In this document: positions 35,495-49,484 of the stretch, in pieces | How the letters are laid out: every line of letters begins with the position of its first letter | How positions within the stretch are numbered: position 1 is the stretch's first letter | From: Climacteris rufus | Taxonomy: Eukaryota; Chordata; Aves; Passeriformes; Climacteridae | Direction of reading: 5' to 3' | Length of the DNA: 64,000 bases | Assembly: GCA_013398175.1 (NCBI GenBank) | Contig: VZRZ01003916.1 | Coordinates: forward strand, 5,866 to 69,865 | Notes under the pieces: generated by a model | What the model saw: the letters and a program-made list of their open reading frames with translations, nothing else | Database searches by the model: none | Told to the model about the DNA's origin: nothing | Translations under genes and position numbers: made by a program

Positions 35495-38384
35495 CTGTAA
35501 AGAAACCAAGAAAAAAGCCCAAACAACAGCTCTGTCATCTGCTTTAGGACTTTCACAGTGGATGAGTTACTACAGGTGTGCAGGCTGAACAAGAGCAAAC
35601 TAAAAAGGAACATTTTCCTCATGGTGTGCTCCAATGTCCTTGGGAAAATGGAAGAGCTGATAAGGGATTAGTAACTAAAATAAACAATGATTTACAGTCA
35701 CAGTGATTTATGGAGTCATAAAGGAGAAGGGAAAAAGCACTTTTTGTCTCAGAGCTCATTTGAAGTTTCAGAGCAGGTGAGCCAACATTTCATTTCCACA
35801 CGAGGGCAAGAGGCTGGGGCCAGGTCAGAGACAAATCTGGGTTTGAAGCACAAGGACATGGACTGGGGGGAGTGAAGGGGAGGGGAGGGATGCAGACCTG
35901 AGAAGGAAAATACAGCAAATTGGGCTCCTTTTGGCATTATAAGGATAAATTCTCCCCTGGCTTCCATCCAACCTACAATCAGCTGCAGAAGGTTTCAGCC
36001 AAATTAAAAGAGTACAGCAAAATGAATGGGCTTTGCTTTGCTCTCAGATACTGAACCTTCAGCTTTCAGTGACATTTGACCATCCCTCCTGAGCTTCTTG
36101 CAAAAACCCTTCTCTGATATTTTGAAGTCATGTGCTTCTTACATGATTAGGAGCAATGCAATCAAGTGATTTGCCTAAAAAAAGAGAAGTGTCTCTCTGA
36201 GCTGAAAATAAGCTCTGTTCTAACCAGATCTGGTCTTTATTCCTCAGATTACCAAGGCTGGATTTCACTGCTCCTACAGGCAACTTAAGCAGAATAAAGC
36301 ACCAGCTGGTGAGGCCCCGATGGGATGGGATGGGATGGGATGGGATGGCTGGGCTGACACACCAGGGGAGGGTGCAGGATGAGGGAGGGAGGGCTCCTTC
36401 TTAAATAAATCAGGGTTAGACCAAACAGTTGCCAACTCCCAACAGCCTGAGTAACCTCAATGTACAACACCCTGCAAAAATCAGGGTTCAGCTGGAGAAA
36501 TGCCCTATCCATGTCAGGAAGCTTATATGTGCAAGAGAAACTTCTAATTCTGGATTTACCAGCTCAGCCAGGCATCAGCTGGGCTTTTTCTAACCTCTCT
36601 CTTCACAAATCTTCATTTACAAGATACTTTACTTAAATATTTCCCAGCATTTTTGTTATTTTCCTACAGCAGCCATGTTGCAGGAGCAGCAGGAAAAGCG
36701 CAAAAGTTCCTAAATGTGCTGGAAGCTGCTCTGTGTGTGCCTGGTGTGCCCTCTCTTCAATCCCATTTCAGCAAAAAGCAAACCCCTTGTTCTTCCGTTT
36801 CATCTCCTCCTGCTCCAGTGCTTCCCCTGCCTCTGCCAGAAACCTCACACATCCCATGGGTTCAGAGGCAAAAAAATACCCCAGCCCAAACCCACAGCCT
36901 CCTCCTTCATCACCACCTGCCTGGTCCCCAAACCACCCAACATCTCCTTCAAAACCCAACTTCTCCATCACCCCCAGTCTTGTCAAAAGGCAAACCAATT
37001 AAATAAAGCTTGTGAAGTGCCACAGATGAACAGAGTGGGAGAAACTCATTCTGGAGTGAGGATTCCCCCCTGCCCACCCAGACCTGGGTAAGCTGGTGAT
37101 GAGGAGCAGCACCTTTGCTGATTTGAGCTCTCAGATGGCACAAGGAGGAGAGAAACCTTCTCCAGCCAAGCCACACAGCTGTGGCACAACAAAAGGATTT
37201 CCCCAGGGAGCAAACATGAAGGGAAAGGAAATTGTGCAAGGTGAACACCAACTTCCTGAGCAGCTGAACTCTGCCCACCTAAAATCAATAACCAGACTGC
37301 TGTCCTGTTTAGAAAGCCTAATGAAAAATGTGTGTCTGAGTGGGAAAATCAAACACTAGATCCAACATTTCCCTGTTGCCACACAGATTGCTTTGGGTGC
37401 TCACAGGCCCCCAGCACCAGTGGGTCACACCAAGGAAGTGTTTCCCTGCTCAGTGGTGAGCCTGGCTACCTGTGTGATGGGACTGTGTGCTCAGCAACTG
37501 TGAAATGAAATATTGAAGCACAACACACTGAACAAGCAAAACAGGCTCCTGGCAACATTCTCAAGATATGATTTTACAGAAAAACAGCATCTGATTAATG
37601 CAAAAGGTCCATAAACCCAAGAAGTCAATGACCACTACAATTCAGAGAGCAGGGGAGCAGAGTTTCTGCCCACTGAGCCACAGCCTAACCTCTTTTGTGT
37701 TTGCAACCTTTTAATTTTGTCCAATGTCCTTTGCAAACAGGCTGCCAGGGAAGGACACAGCAGCTCTCCATAAAAAAACAAATTTGGCATGAAAAAAGAA
37801 GCCCCAGTTACCAAACAGGGTTCGTTCCAAATGCTGACAGTGGCCTTGCTACCAGCTGAAAAAATGATTCTGTTGCCTAGTGACACGGCTCTGAAGCAGG
37901 AATTAATATTCCTAATACTAACACATCAACAGTTTTGCATTTTGTGAACCTGCAGAGGTTATCCCAGGTCACTGTCCCAAAATAACTGAGTGCATGTCAT
38001 TATTCCACAATAAATGTCAGGTCATTTGAGGCAGTTTACCACTCAACCCCAGTCATGATAATGCCCAGGAATCTCTTATTCCAAAATAATCTGTTCACCC
38101 ATCCACAGTGCACACTAAAACCTTCTGGATGTGCAAAACTGACCAAGCGCTCTACAAAAACAATTTCACTGAATTTCTCAGGTTTGTTCCCTCTCTCACA
38201 TTCAGGACAACTTGGTGCTTCTCCAGCTGATGTACACAAGTCAAAGGAGCTACAGCAACTCCTGCAGATCTTTTGGAGGCCAAAATGAAAGTTATCTCAG
38301 CATCTTAGCACGGCTCACAAGCCACAATTCCATGCAACAGCTCTGACCTGGATCTGAACAGGTCCCAGCACCCCCCTGGGTTAC
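35495..38384 (-). other. HUNK: HUNK intron 5
   Basis: A 2.9-kb GT-AG intron splitting a codon after its first base. Apart from a GATGG microsatellite I see no repeat, exon or RNA gene. Confidence 0.9.
36319..36348 (+). repeat. (GATGG)n pentanucleotide microsatellite
   Basis: Six perfect gatgg units in HUNK intron 5. Likely polymorphic in length. Confidence 0.92.
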
Positions 38385-38512
38385 CTGAAGAGAGCTGGGT
38401 GGGAAAAGGGTTCATTTCTTTGTCCACCATTTTTTGGTACAAGGCTCTCAAGCTGAATGGCTCCACAGTGAAGGGCAATGTTCCAGTCAGCATGGCATAC
38501 ATGTTCACCCCA
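38385..38512 (-). CDS. HUNK: HUNK exon 5: C-lobe, alphaF to alphaG
   Basis: This 128-nt exon begins with T (completing Ile) and reads GVNMYAMLTGTLPF, then VEPFSLRALYQKMVDKEMN, ending TQLSS. It is the C-lobe substrate-side region of an SNF1/AMPK-family kinase. The acceptor is TTTTCTGCCAG and the donor is TCAG/GTAACC. The last G combines with CT of exon 6 to give alanine, where mammals have glycine from memory. Only 225 bp of intron separates it from exon 4. Confidence 0.95.
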
Positions 38513-38737
38513 CTGGCAGAAAACACAGAGAAAAAGAAACCAAAACCATCAGGAACAAGGAAAAAATTTGATTTTAGAGACTGAACTTCACCTTTCATGT
38601 CTGACAGTAATCACAGGGTCAATGCCCCATCTCTGAGAACACTTCAGGTCAGGCTGCATGGGGCTCTGAGCCACCTGATCCAGTTGAGCATGTCCCTGTT
38701 ATGACAATAACAATTCCAAACCTGAGCAGTCACTCAC
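38513..38737 (-). other. HUNK: HUNK intron 4 (225 bp)
   Basis: The shortest intron in the window, with near-consensus GTGAGT donor and TTTTCTGCCAG acceptor. It joins the DFG/APE exon to the C-lobe exon and splits an isoleucine codon after two bases. Confidence 0.93.
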
Positions 38738-38873
38738 ATGGACCAGACGTCTATTTTGGGCCCATATTTCTTCCTTGCCAGAAGTTCAGGGGCTGCATAT
38801 GCTGGGCTCCCACACTGGGTGCTGAAGGGATCAGAATAACCCAAGATGCCTGCACAGTTGCTCAATCCAAAGT
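38738..38873 (-). CDS. HUNK: HUNK exon 4: DFG motif, activation loop, APE motif
   Basis: This 136-nt exon encodes the magnesium-binding DFG and the activation segment, with CAGILGYSDPF leading to CGSPAYAAPE. The P+1 loop and APE are followed by RKKYGPKIDVWS in the alphaF region. It starts after TTTCACAG and ends at CCAT/GTGAGT, a near-consensus donor. The first two bases (AC) complete the DFG aspartate; the last two (AT) start an isoleucine finished by exon 5. All activation-loop landmarks are intact, which argues for an active kinase. Confidence 0.96.
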
Positions 38874-39617
38874 CTGTGAAAGACACAGAGTTATGAAAGA
38901 GACACAGTCAAGCACAAGTTACAAAGAAAGAACATTTTTCCCAGAAGCAATGAACCCCATAAGAAGAAAAAGAAGGCATCCACGTGCAAACATTTCATGT
39001 TCATTTGCTTCTACAAGGTGCTGAACAACCAGACGTTTCCCCAAACAATAAAAAGAACATGCACAATGATCTATTTCACACACAAAGCAACAACATTTCA
39101 GTGGGGACTGGGTGGCAACACCCAGAGCAGAGCTTGTCCCAAGCCCTGAGCTCCCTCAGGCTGCTGTGGCTCCCACGCTGCTGCAGGGTGTGATGGAGGG
39201 GACAAATTTCAGTGGGAATCCTTCAACATTCCCTCTAAATTGTGCAAATGAGGCAGATGTAAAGGGGGGGGTTGCTTTCTGGGACTTGTGGAGATGCACA
39301 AACACAGAGGGTTCAGCTCTGGAATAACTCAGGGAGGGCTTGGAGTAAGAAGGGGAATGTCCTGACTCGGCTGTCCCCTCCCTGACTTCTGCCTTGAGTT
39401 ATTGTATTCCTGGCCTTGGGGTGTGTCTGACACTCTTTAGTGGCAGTGACAACAAGGGACTGGCAAAGGCTGGCACTGGAGACAAGAGGGAGCCTCCCAA
39501 GCGCAGTTTCCCAAGACACTGACAAGGGTGTTCCCAAAATCTCCCTCCCTCTGCTCCAGTGCTGGGCTGGCTGCAGGCTGAGCTGGGTTTGGGGAACAAC
39601 AAACCCCATTTAAATGC

Positions 39618-39674
39618 ACTCCTTGATCCTTGTGGGTCCCCTCCAACCCAGAATATTCTGTGAATCTCTGAAAA
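39618..39674 (+). mobile_element. CR1 LINE 3' tail fragment
   Basis: The segment ccttgtgggtcccctccaac followed by an attctgtgaatctctg end is the characteristic 3' terminus of a CR1 copy. The body upstream is too eroded to delimit. Confidence 0.6.
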
Positions 39675-41404
39675 GCACCCCTGTGAACTACACTGGCATC
39701 TGGTTCACTCCTCAATATCCTCTCTCGGTCATTAATTTGTGGCTCTTTTCCTTATCTGCACAATTGTTTGCATGGACTTGCAGTGCTGGCCTGTCCTTCA
39801 GCTTTCACCCTGCTGAAAATCACATTTAGCTGAAACCACACTGAAGTTCCTCAAGGTATTAGAAGGGCCCTGACAGGGCAAACAGATAAGCCTTGCTCCC
39901 TTAGAGAGCCAGGCAGAGATATAAAAATGCTTATCAAAAACTGCAATTATCACAAGGACTGCACGAGCCCGAGTGCCCAAAGGATGGCCCAGCACTTTCC
40001 ACTCCAGTGGGTGCATCTGGGAGAGCCAGGCAGGCACAGGGGGACAGGAATCCCAGCATTTCACAGCTAAAGAGGCTCACTGGGGTTTTCTGGAGATCAC
40101 TGTCAGCACTGAAGGGAGAATCAAGACAATTTCCTTGCCTCTGATGGAAAACAATTGTCTCTGGACACTGCTGAATCATCCCTGATAGATGTGTACCATC
40201 CCTGGGGCTTTTACAACTGCTTCAGAGGATCCATTCACTTAATTAACAAATTCATTAGCTGTGGCCTGAGATATGGCAACAGTAAAACACTTTTAAAGAC
40301 TCCTAGAAATAATATCTCCATACAGGATTATTCCTGGTCTTTACCCTACTCTGTCAAGCCACCTCCAAGTGACTTGACTGCACTATAATGTTCTGAAATC
40401 ACAGGATGCAAGGGCTGTGCTCTGTGATGGTGCAAATCAGCACCCCTTCATCAGTATCAATGGAGGTCTTCCTTCTCTTACATAATTATAAAATTATTCA
40501 CTTCCTTCAGCTCATTCATCTAATCTAAGCTGCCATGGCTTTTTTCCCCCTGTTGGAATGCAGAATGCCTGCAAACAGATGCATCCTGGGGACAGGGACA
40601 GCACAGCCATGGAAATGAGAACACTGTTATTAACACTGTGGCAGCACAATGTGATCACAGTGGGATTTTTATTAAGGATGCCCTGCTGACCTTGATAAGA
40701 GCAGAGCGACCCACCAGCACTGATAAACTCACTGCCACTGCCTGCCTCTGCCTTGGGCTGCCTTTCAATGAGCCCAGCCAATCACAGAATTCAGATCAAA
40801 GGGCACTCTTGGTTTTCCAAAGTAAATATTATGACATGGGAGCTCCACCACCCCCACTGCTCGTGCTCTCAGCACGCATCGCTCCGCTCCTCCTCACCAC
40901 CCCCAGGGAATCCACAGCAGGGCCATCCCTGGAGCTTTGCCAGGCAGCTCCTGGACAAGCTGGACCAGCAGAGCTCCACAGAGCCCTGCAGAGCTGGGTG
41001 TCCCAGCAGGACACCAAGAACTCAGCATGCTCCATGGGCAGCTTATCCCAGAGTCTTCATCAGACACCGACCTCACGGGCTGCTGGAGAGAGAGAAGTGA
41101 ATTATTGCCAACTTTTCCACTCCTGAGGTTCTCCAATTTGATTAACAGACTGCTGACTCCTTCTAGAGGGAGTTTTCTCATGAAGAATATCCAAGAGCAG
41201 ATCACAAACCACCTTGTGGAGCTCAAAGGAGGAAGAAACCCAAGGCGCCCTTGCCCTGGGTGGAGCGAGGGACCCAAGGCATTGGAAATGAAATACAAGG
41301 ACAAGCAGGGACATCAAGGTCACCTCCTGCTACATTTTTAATCTTCATTTCACCTTTCCTTCTTCCCTTATGGTGGGTTTTCTTCCTTGCACATCTATCA
41401 CAAC

Positions 41405-41429
41405 ATTTTTATTTTTATTTTTATTAGCT
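41405..41429 (+). repeat. (ATTTTT)n simple repeat
   Basis: Three to four atttttt-like units in HUNK intron 3. Confidence 0.8.
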
Positions 41430-43151
41430 ACCACTGTGTTCGCTGCTGTTCAAGGCAGGGAGACCAAGCTCCCACCCCACAGGAGGTAACAGGAGATTAT
41501 TCTGTAGCTTAAAGTCTCTTCTAATCATTAAAAGCAACACTTATTTCCTCAAAACCTGCTCTTCACTCCTGAAGAACCTTTCTGGGAAGGCCTATGTGAT
41601 GACAACTGATCATTTCTAGTAAGAGAGGCCACATAAAACATTGCAACCTTTCCTTTGCTCTCACATCCCCACTTGGATGGTGGGATTTCATTGCTTTAAA
41701 ATACACACTGCCTGCAATCTGCTTGCCTTAGAACATCAGGCTGCAGACCTGAGGACAATTTATTGAGGCTGTGGAGGATCAAACTGTCTCTTTTCTCTAT
41801 TCTTCCCACATCACCCACTGCGAGGAGACCTTGAAATGCAACCAAAGCAAAGGGAGCTGCAGGAACAGCCCTGCAGTCATTTTTTTCTTGCAGTCATTTC
41901 TGCTGGCACGTGAGTTTTAATTGTACCAGTATCATCTGGGAAAGGGCTTGCTGTGGATGTCGAGTTCACAGAGTGTTGTGTAACCAAACACCCAATAACA
42001 GGGGAGTTCTAGGAGTTCTTTAAACCCATCAGATGTTCAGAGAGCACTGCTGCAAACCATCTGGTCTCACTTATCTGCTAAATCAAGATAATGGGTGGTA
42101 TCCATCAGTGCTGCTGAATGATTCATGGCAACCTCTCAGTCTCCTCTTGACCCACAGCCCAGCTAATGCAGGGTTCTCTTTCTTATTTTCCCAGGCACTT
42201 GATTTGCTACAGAGCAATCACTAAAAGGCAGGGTAGTATTTCCAAAATGAAAGTAAAATCTGAGTATTTCACATGTCATTAACCATCCTCCCCTTGTTTG
42301 ACTGGAGATTAATTTGCTTTATGTGTCACACTGAGTGTCCATTTGACCTGGATGTTTGAATGTTAAGTGCTTTTCATCACTTTTCAGCCCATGAAACTTT
42401 CTGAGGAAAGTCAGTGGAATTTTTAAGTCTGCAAGCACAGACACTGCAGTTGGCATGGAAATGAATATAAACAGATGTTTGGCATTCATTTTATGAAAGG
42501 AATATTTTCTTTTCAATGCCCACAGGAACATTAATGGGAGTTATGCAAGGCAGTGAGAGACTGTACCCACCAATGATTAATCTGAAATGCCTGCACAGCT
42601 TGAATGAATCAAGCACCACATACAACTGATACCTAAATAAAACCAAGGCTCTACCCTTGATCTTTTTTATTTTTTTAACAGCCCTCTAAACCAATTCTGT
42701 CCTGGGTGCTGGAAGCAAATGTAACAAATATAAATATAGGACCAAATTTTGCCAGCTGCTAAAAATGTGTGCAACTCCCACTGCCTTCAGCAGAAGCATA
42801 TGCTCACGGGGGCAGAATCCAACCCCTAGCAAATATGAGATGATCATGGTAATAAAATAAACTACTTCTGTGGTGTCAATACTTAAACTCCTTCCCAAGT
42901 TCCCAACTTGAATAGGGAAGATGTGGTTTAAAGATGTAGGATTATTCCCACACCCAGTTAAAGCTGAATTATTCGGATCATTTTATTTTCACAAGATGCT
43001 GTCAGGAACAGCTTGATTGCTATCTATACTCTCTCAGCTCCTCTCGGCAGCAACATTAGCAGTTGTCACATGGAGGATTATGAAGCCTCCAAAAACTCTC
43101 TTTATAAAGCTAACAATTTTAATTACTGGAATTGCCAAACTGGTTTCATAC

Positions 43152-43207
43152 CAATAAGCTTGATATTGTTGTCTTCATCTAGCAACAGATTTTCTATCTT
43201 CAAGTCT
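43152..43207 (-). CDS. HUNK: HUNK exon 3: catalytic loop
   Basis: This is a 56-nt exon, too short to show as a long open frame. It reads RDLKIENLLLDEDNNIKLI when joined to exon 2, completing the HRDLKxEN catalytic loop. D of RDL is the proton-acceptor aspartate, and K and N are the usual catalytic and metal-binding residues. The acceptor is a pyrimidine-rich TTTCTTTCTTTCAG. The donor is TTG/GTATGA, and the final G pairs with AC of exon 4 to make the aspartate of DFG. Both junctions are in frame. The sequence is indistinguishable from the mammalian exon at protein level. Confidence 0.95.
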
Positions 43208-43944
43208 CTGAAAGAAAGAAAATATTTTGAGTGAGTCTCCAAAATAATGAAGCAGCTTTCCCTCACTCTCATCAGTGTATGTACAAGACTTGTATATAAT
43301 CAAATAGATAATGAAAGCAGCACACACAGCTCCACATTCAAAGCAGAAAGCCCCAAGCATCCTGTCCAAAATTAACAGTGCTTTCACACACTGCTTCACA
43401 CCTATTCTTCAGGCACAAAATGACATTAGAAACACTTGTCAGTACATCCTGTAATTAGCCAGGCTCTTCAAGTTTCTCATGTACTGGAAGTTTGCAGAAG
43501 CCTCACAAAGTGGAGACGCTTCAAATATTTGCTATTTGGAATGGGAGGTCGTGTTCTCATCATTCTTCACCACCAAAGGCCACAGCTGAAGGATAAACCT
43601 GAGATCTGAGGAGTCCAACTTCTGTCCTCTGTCTACAAGGGAGATGAGAACCAAGCAGCTCAGAGGCTGAAGCACCCAAATTCCGTGCAGAGGTGCTCAG
43701 CACTGGCACTCCTGTGTGCCAGAGGCAAAATCCAGGGCTGAGGGACTGAATGGCTTCCAGAAAACCACCCCAAAAGCCCAAACTGTGCAGCCCAAGCACA
43801 AAAAAATCATTTTGCTTGCTACACATCTCAGTCCTGACTTCCAGCAGTTGGCCTTGTCTTCATCACAAGAATATTTTGCCCCCATCCAGGCAGGAAATGT
43901 TTCTAACCATCAGCATGCTGCTGCAGCCACAGCTCAGAGCAGCC

Positions 43945-44035
43945 TGGGACAGTGGGAGGTGTCCCTGCCCATGGCAGGGGTGGCACTGGATGGGATTTAA
44001 GGTCCAACCCAAACCACCCTGTGGCTCTGTGATCA
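43945..44035 (+). mobile_element. CR1 LINE 3' fragment
   Basis: The blocks gtgggaggtgtccctgccca, ggcaggggtggcactggatg, taaggtccaacccaaacca and a ctctgtgatcac end follow CR1 3' order. It is 5' truncated and antisense to HUNK. Confidence 0.75.
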
Positions 44036-47000
44036 CATTCCCTCTGCTCTGGGGGTTATCCCAGGGGTTATTGCACATCCCCCAAAAAGGCAACAAGTGC
44101 TGCTGAGAAAGGACTTGATCCAGGCACAACCTGCCCTGACAGATGGATTGGGATCAAGCCCCTTCTGCCTCCCTCTGCTGCCAAAAAAGGGCTTATTATT
44201 TCAGTCTCACATCTTTAGTGCTTGCAGGTGGAGCCTTTCACAGACACTGGGCTTGGTCTCCAGGAAGATATAAGGGCTGGGAACTTAACAGGAGAGACTT
44301 CCAAAACACACAGTCTGGGAAAGAGGGGGAAAAAAACAAACAGAAACCTCCCCACCACCCCTAAATTCCCAAATTGAACTGAAATCAACAGAAGCACTGC
44401 AATGCTCAGCACAGCATCTCAAAGCAAAGACCATTTGGAAGCTCTGAGTATATTAAATATTAGCTAAGAAGAAGCAAGACTTTAAAGCAAGGGAAGGGAA
44501 AGATGCAAGCTGTAAATTGAGAGCAAAGACCTGCAGGCAATCAGAATAACAAATGACTGAGCAGGGGGGCTAACCATGAACACAAGAAAAGATATTTACA
44601 AGGATTCAAGGTTGAAAAAATGAAATAAAAGGTAAATACTACAGGACATTTTAAAGCCATCAGAGGAAAAAAAAATAGAAATGTAAATATTGCCTCAGTA
44701 CAGAGTGCAGTCAGAGCTGGTTAAAGCTGTTGACCCATCTGTCTATTCTCAGCAGATTTTCCAGTGAGTGGTAACTGATCTAATAATCCATATGCACCAC
44801 AGTTTTGCCCAACCCAGTAGGAAAGCACTGATTTCTGGAGTGACACCAGGAGCCAGGACAAGAAGGGCTGTTCAGTGAACATTCAGGTGACACCAGGAAT
44901 GCCCCAGATTTCCCATCATCTCTCTGTGGTGGCACAACCCAGCTCCAGCCCTGCTTTAGGTCACCATTCCCACCAACTCCCTAAATGCTTTATTAGGTCA
45001 GTTCTGTCCAATACAAACCTCAATTATCTTTTACAAAACGAGGCTTTTCTGAGCTGCTCCAAACTTGTGCTCCAGGCCCTTCCCCAGCTTTCACTGTCTT
45101 ATTCACCTTTTATTTCCCAAACCCTTTATCATACAATGCATGAAGTTCAGGGCTCCAAACACTTTTGGGTGCAATGGTGCTACTTTTCCCACTGCAATGG
45201 AAAAATGTAACCATTCAAACAAAGCATGGACTCTGGACACTTTAATTTTCCCTCCCTGAAGTCAATCTCGTCTTGTTCCTCACTGTCACAGCTCCTCCAA
45301 AAAACAAAAGGACTAAAGGATTATTTATGGATTTCCCCCAATAAGGAAATTTTCAGCCTTCACTGCTGAAAAACTTAAAAATACCCTCAGGCACTAAATG
45401 CAAAAAGGAACAAGAAGTGTTACCTTTCCCTAAGGTTCCCTGGTGCTGAGAGTGTCTAACTATGGCACAAGTTAATCAAACCCAGGAATAAGGAAGGCGC
45501 TCCAGGAAGGCCAAGCTCCATCCCCACAGTGTGGAGAACCAGCAGATATTTATGTCTTCTCAGCTTGGGGAGCTGGCAGCACACAGTTGGCATTCCCTGC
45601 ATCTGAAAATACACCCTCTTTATGGGCTCAGCTTCTTTGGGAGTTTGTTCTGCTGTCGATGGGGCTGACTTATCTCTTTGGAGCAGTTTGGGACCCTCAC
45701 CTACAGCCAGTGCCTCCGGTGAGGAGCACAAGTGAAGCCCTGGAGCAAGTGACCCCAGCAGCTGCTCCCAGAGCAGCTTATTCCATGCCACAGCAGGCAG
45801 CAGGCTGCAAAATGGAAGTTTTGCAATTCACACTTTATTTCTTGTCTGGGGGAGGAAGGATGAGAAGGAAAGTTTTACCAGCAAGCAGCTGCAGAGCAGC
45901 AGTTGTTGGCTGCTCTCTCCTGAAACTTATTTTTAATCAGAACAGCACCACCAAAAAGTCACTCCTTAACTATCAACCCTTAAGTCACTTTTTTAGAGCC
46001 AGAGGTGAGATGGAAAGGTTGCAGAGATTTGGATTCATCATCACATTTATGTGCCAATATGCTTTTCAAAGGCTTTGTTACCAAAATATTATTTGTTGAG
46101 CCCAGTTCCTCTCTCAGTAACAATGTCACTGATTTCATGTGGCTGCTTCTGTAAAGGAGGAATCCAGTCTATTGTCTTCTCTAAAAGGATGTTTAGTCTG
46201 TTTACACCAGAGCACTCCAAGAGAGAATGCCCAAAGGTAATTCTGAAAGCTGAAATGAAATAGAAAGACAAACCAGCTCTGCACTTCAAAAGGGGAGTTG
46301 TTCTGTAGTGCAGGATCTGTCATAAATATTGCATCAGCAGCCAGACTACAGGCACTTAAAATTAATAGGCTGGAAGTTATCAAAGCCAACATGAGAAAGC
46401 AGCAGGTACCAAATGAGGGTTCCTGTGCCACCCTGAGCAATTGGATCGTGTGGCATCACTTAACTCTGCCCAAAACTCTTTTCATGCCTTCCGAACTCCT
46501 GGTCTGCCTGCAATCACCAAACAGCAGAGGAAGGCAGGGACCTGCTGCCACGAGGGCAAGGAAAAGGGGCAATACAGAAAGGCATCTTTGTACCAACACA
46601 CTGTGAAATCCTTTCCTTTGACAACCTGACAGTAATTGCCTCGAATGCGACTGAATTTCGTTCAAATTACTTTAAAAGGGTGGTTGAGAATTTCCTGTGG
46701 GATGCAGTGGCAAGCACCAAGGCTTTCACTTCATTTTCCCTGCTGTCCTTATGCTCCCAGAGGGTTTATGGCTCATGCTGCTTTTTGACAGCATGAAGGG
46801 CTGTGTAAACACCCTCTGCCAAGAGAGAGCTCCACCAGATCCTGCCATTTGGTTTTGTTTTCCTCTGTCAGAGGGAAAGATAAATATTCCTACCTGATTC
46901 ACAGCTGAGCTTGTTGAAAGGGTATTTTTAGCAAGCAAGCCACTCTCCTGACAGAGGGAATGAAACCCAAATGATTACATGGAATTATATATAGAAAAGT

Positions 47001-48249
47001 GGCATTTTGTTCTCAGTGAGCAGCCAGGGAGTTCTGAACCCTGGGCACTCCTCACCAGAGATGCAGTCTGCACTCTGGAGCTTGCAGGCTTCATCCCTCT
47101 CAGCAGATGACTTATTTATCATTAAAATACATCTATACAGTCAAACATGAGTTTGGAGGTATTTTTACATCTCTAAATAAAAATGAGGTTTCTGGAAGTT
47201 CTTTAGTTTTAGGCTGTTCACACATCTGTGCCTCTTAACAAAAGCATTCCCACTGAATTCTGGGGCCCTGCTCTTGCCCACAGTGATCTGAGAGTTTTCC
47301 TGCCAAGCCAAGTCTGGATTGCAAGCCCTGAAGCTTCCTGAGCCATATCCATCAAAGAACAGAAGCAAATTTCAGGCAACTTATTCCATCTGGGGTTTTC
47401 CATCCTAAGCAGAACAGAGCAAGTCATCCACATTATTCCCCAAATAATGCAGGCAAAACCAACGATATTTTTTAGCATTAAATAGCCAAGAAGAGGCTTT
47501 CTAGTGCCCTGCCCCAGTCCCTGGGAAGCATTTGGAGAGGCAGCAGCAGCTCCTTTTCTGGCTGAGGAGCTTTGTTCTGCACGTGGCGAATCCCAACACC
47601 CCCGGATCACCAAGCACATGAAAGTGCTGGTATTTTTACCTGCTTTAAAAATAACAACAACAACAGAACACTGCCTTTGCAGCCAGGCAGAGGATGAATC
47701 ACACTCCTGCACTGTTTTTTCTTGCTGCCTCCTCACTAGCCAAGTGAGTAACCTGTTTTTAGAGCTGCCACGCTCAGAGGCCTGAGATGCTGAAGGACAA
47801 TTCCTGAGGGAATTATTAATTTTTCTCCCTCCCTTACAGGCAGAGAGTCAGGAGAATAAATCCAGATCATGCCACCAGAGCTTGTCCTGCATGTCTACAC
47901 TGCTCTTTGCTTGCAGAAGTCAACACATGGAATGGGTTAAGCCAGAGAAAATACTTGCAGAATCACTGCCTGTGATTCTGTCAAATGTTATCACTTTAAG
48001 CAGAATGAGACCTGCTCATTCACTGTGTGGAAGCCTCCCAAGAAGCAGCTCAGGGATTTGAGAAGCAGGAGGGATGGAGGAGGCTGCCTTTGGGGTAGGG
48101 ATGAATTCAATGCCACGGGGCTGGACAGACAGAGCCCAGCTGCCCCATGAAGCACAGCACTGGCAGTGTTCTCAGGGCTGCTGCCTCCCACAGCCCCTGG
48201 AGCTGTGCTCCTGCTCCCAGAGGCAAAAGGGTGAGACCCAGACCTGCAG

Positions 48250-48308
48250 GATGCACAAGGGGAACCCAGGATCCACAAGGGAAACACAGGATGCACAAGG
48301 GAACTCAG
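48250..48308 (+). repeat. about 20-bp tandem repeat, 3 copies
   Basis: Three imperfect copies of a atgcacaaggggaacccagg-like unit in HUNK intron 2. Confidence 0.75.
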
Positions 48309-49484
48309 CATTCTTGGGCTCACACTGCTCCCTGGGCCCCAAAGCCTTGCCTGCTTCTCACCACAACAGCCTGTTGATTCCAGTCTGTGCTTAGGCAATC
48401 AGCTATTTTTGTAAAAAAATGTGGGTTTGAATCCTCTCTGAGAAAGAAGGGAATCAAAGCCAAGCCTACCAACCCCCTGAAAGTGTCTTGGCCACTGTGC
48501 AGAGGGTAAATTTTTCAGGGAGGGGAACTGCTGCAGCTGAACTCAATCCTGCTGTTCGAAGCTAAACATGTTCATCTATTCGTGCCTTGTTTTCCTCTGC
48601 CCATCTCAGAAACTTTGATTTATTTCCTTCATCTCTCTCCCTAAATCCTGGGGATGAATTGATTCCCTAAAGCAACAAGTAAACTCCTGCCTTGCCCAAG
48701 CCTCAAACTGTGGGGTTGATAGTTCAAAGAGATCAGCAGTTCTGTGGCTGACAGAGAACCTGCAGAACAGAGCTGGTGGCTGCTCAAATATTTCTCTTAC
48801 AGTGGTATCTGGAATTGAGCTGGAGGTAAGACCAGAAGTGCCATGTGCACATAGCACTGATCCCTAACGGGAACACACAGGGATCCAAGACCAAAAAAAA
48901 AACATCTTTCAGAGCTGCCCAGTGTGGGCAGCTCAGCACACAGCTGGGCACAGCTGCAGGAGCTGCCTGGGGGCAGCTCCCCATCTTCTGCACAGCCAGT
49001 GAGGCCAAGGAAATGCAGACCCAGATCCTCAAAAGCATTCAGATGTCTGGCTCCTCCAACAAGGACGGGGCCTACACAACTTGCTCAGCATCATATGGGA
49101 ACTATGTGGGAGTCCAGACTTAACACCAGCTGGCCCAAATTTAGAAAGCAGAGCCTCCTGCTCAGCACAACGCCCTATAAATACACCTAAGAACAGGAGA
49201 GGAGACATGCTGGCTCCAAAGGTCCAGCCAGCCCACCATCCTCCTGTCTCCAAAGCAGCCCAGAGCACAGAAGCACAGAAAGGTCCAGGGCCAGGCAGGC
49301 ACGTGTGACACCTCCACCTGCCCTCTCCATTTGCTGCTCAGGAGCTCCAGGCACAGGCAGCTGCTCCTTATTCACCAGGCTTCTCTCTATGAGCCTGTCC
49401 TGGTTCCCCTGGAGCCCAGATGAACTCCTAACCCCCCAGATTACCCCTGCAAGGAGATGCACATCCTGCTCATACACTGAGTTC

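Larger units (their letters stand above)
38874..43151 (-). other. HUNK: HUNK intron 3
   Basis: A 4.3-kb GT-AG intron splitting the DFG aspartate codon after its first base. It contains a CR1 3' tail near 39.6 kb and an A/T-rich simple run at 41.4 kb. No other exon is seen. Confidence 0.9.
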
